A stretch of DNA of 5,473 bases, taken from NCBI GenBank assembly GCA_947175285.1, contig CAMWMM010000364.1, positions 1-5,473 of the forward strand. Reading direction: 5' to 3'. How positions within the stretch are numbered: the stretch's first letter is position 1; each line of letters starts with the position of its first letter. This document shows positions 5,053 to 5,473 of the stretch, piece after piece. Origin of the DNA: an uncultured Lachnospiraceae bacterium. GTDB taxonomy: Bacteria > Bacillota_A > Clostridia > Lachnospirales > Lachnospiraceae. The notes under the pieces were generated by a model that saw only the letters and a program-made list of their open reading frames with translations, was not told where the DNA came from and made no database searches. Made by a program: the position numbers and the translations under genes.

Positions 5053-5473
5053 TTATTGCAAAGTAATCGTTATATATTCATGCTCGTACCTGCTGCCATC
5101 TGATTCATATGTTATCTTCTTCGTCAGGTTTCCCGCACTGTCATATTCATATTTATACTCATACCAATAATCCACGCTGCCATCACCATAATAGCCAATC
5201 CGCTTCGTCTCATTTCCTGCACTGTCGTATTCATACTCTTCCCAATAATCAATGCTGCCATCTGCATTATACACGATAAACTTCGTCAGGTTTCCTGCGC
5301 TGTCATATTCATACTCTTCCCAACTGCGGATAGTGGCATCGCTTTTCTTATATGTAATAGACTTCGTGTGATTTCCCGCGCTGTCATATTCATACTCTTC
5401 CCAATAAAAATTGCTACTGCCGTTATACGAAGTTTCCTTCGTGCAATTTCCTGTGCCGTCATATTCATACTCA
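5053..5473 (-). CDS. YD-repeat (RHS-like) protein, C-terminal part
   Basis: One open frame runs from the window edge to TAA at 5053-5055 without a stop, covering at least 139 codons; the start is off the right edge. It consists of five tandem units built on EYEYDSAGN followed by T-K and a [Y]-x-DGS segment, i.e. YDxxGN repeats of the RHS/wall-associated type. Such repeats form beta-strand shells or stalks in secreted or surface proteins. The final unit degenerates and the protein ends in HEYITITLQ right after the repeats, so it lacks the variable toxin tip of polymorphic RHS toxins. A GTG at 5272-5274 is not a credible start, because the repeats continue upstream in frame. It lies 22 bases before the lipoprotein gene, suggesting a surface-associated pair. 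The N-terminus, including any signal peptide, is not visible. Confidence 0.8.
   Translation of the reverse strand, partial: EYEYDGTGNCTKETSYNGSSNFYWEEYEYDSAGNHTKSITYKKSDATIRSWEEYEYDSAGNLTKFIVYNADGSIDYWEEYEYDSAGNETKRIGYYGDGSVDYWYEYKYEYDSAGNLTKKITYESDGSRYEHEYITITLQ
5119..5473 (-). repeat. Tandem coding repeats of 75-84 bases (YD units)
   Basis: Equivalent positions of the repeat (the Lys codon before Thr in the T-K segment) fall at 5119, 5203, 5281, 5362 and 5437, giving unit lengths of 84, 78, 81 and 75 bases. All are multiples of three, so the frame is kept. The best conserved part is the plus-strand word tgtcatattcatactcttcc. These units are longer (25-28 residues) than the roughly 20-21-residue classical YD repeat. 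The array continues past the edge and could change copy number by recombination. Confidence 0.85.

Noticed and set aside
5053..5473. CRISPR or other non-coding repeat array
   Set aside because: The repeats keep an open frame, vary in length by multiples of three and encode YD motifs; there are no unique spacers.

Overview
The window looks like chromosomal DNA from a low-to-moderate-GC Firmicute, most likely a Lachnospiraceae-type Clostridium. The grounds are a MecA adaptor, a CshA-like DEAD-box helicase with a long Arg/Asn tail, consensus sigma-A-type promoters (TATAAT with an extended TG), strong Shine-Dalgarno sites, and Tyr/Asp/Glu-rich surface proteins. The taxonomic call is inference. 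All complete genes lie on the minus strand; only a gene fragment at the left edge is on the plus strand.

Left to right: (1) positions 2-151, plus strand, hold the last 49 codons of a YgjP/COG1451-type zinc metallopeptidase, which meets the helicase tail-to-tail with a 6-base overlap. (2) Positions 3029 down to 146, minus strand, form a compact cluster mecA - alpha/beta-hydrolase esterase - DEAD-box RNA helicase. The first two genes overlap by 16 bases and the third follows almost directly. An extended -10 promoter at about 3085-3113 can drive all three. Together they combine a ClpC proteolysis adaptor, a cytosolic esterase and an RNA-remodelling helicase. (3) Positions 3202-3540 are a self-contained small-gene cassette: a near-consensus promoter, a 23-base palindrome lying over its -10, an almost complete anti-16S Shine-Dalgarno, a 61-residue protein of unknown function, and a strong hairpin terminator. 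A 13-14 base inverted repeat brackets the gene. (4) Positions 5473 down to 3567 hold the C-terminal part of a tandem YD-repeat (RHS-like) protein, followed after 22 bases by a 487-residue predicted lipoprotein with an acidic calcium-binding-like motif.

The most original parts are the YD-repeat/lipoprotein pair, which is probably co-transcribed and cell-surface, and the small gene whose promoter is covered by a palindrome. Neither function can be assigned from sequence alone. The mecA cluster and the metallopeptidase are recognisable housekeeping families in a somewhat unusual arrangement.
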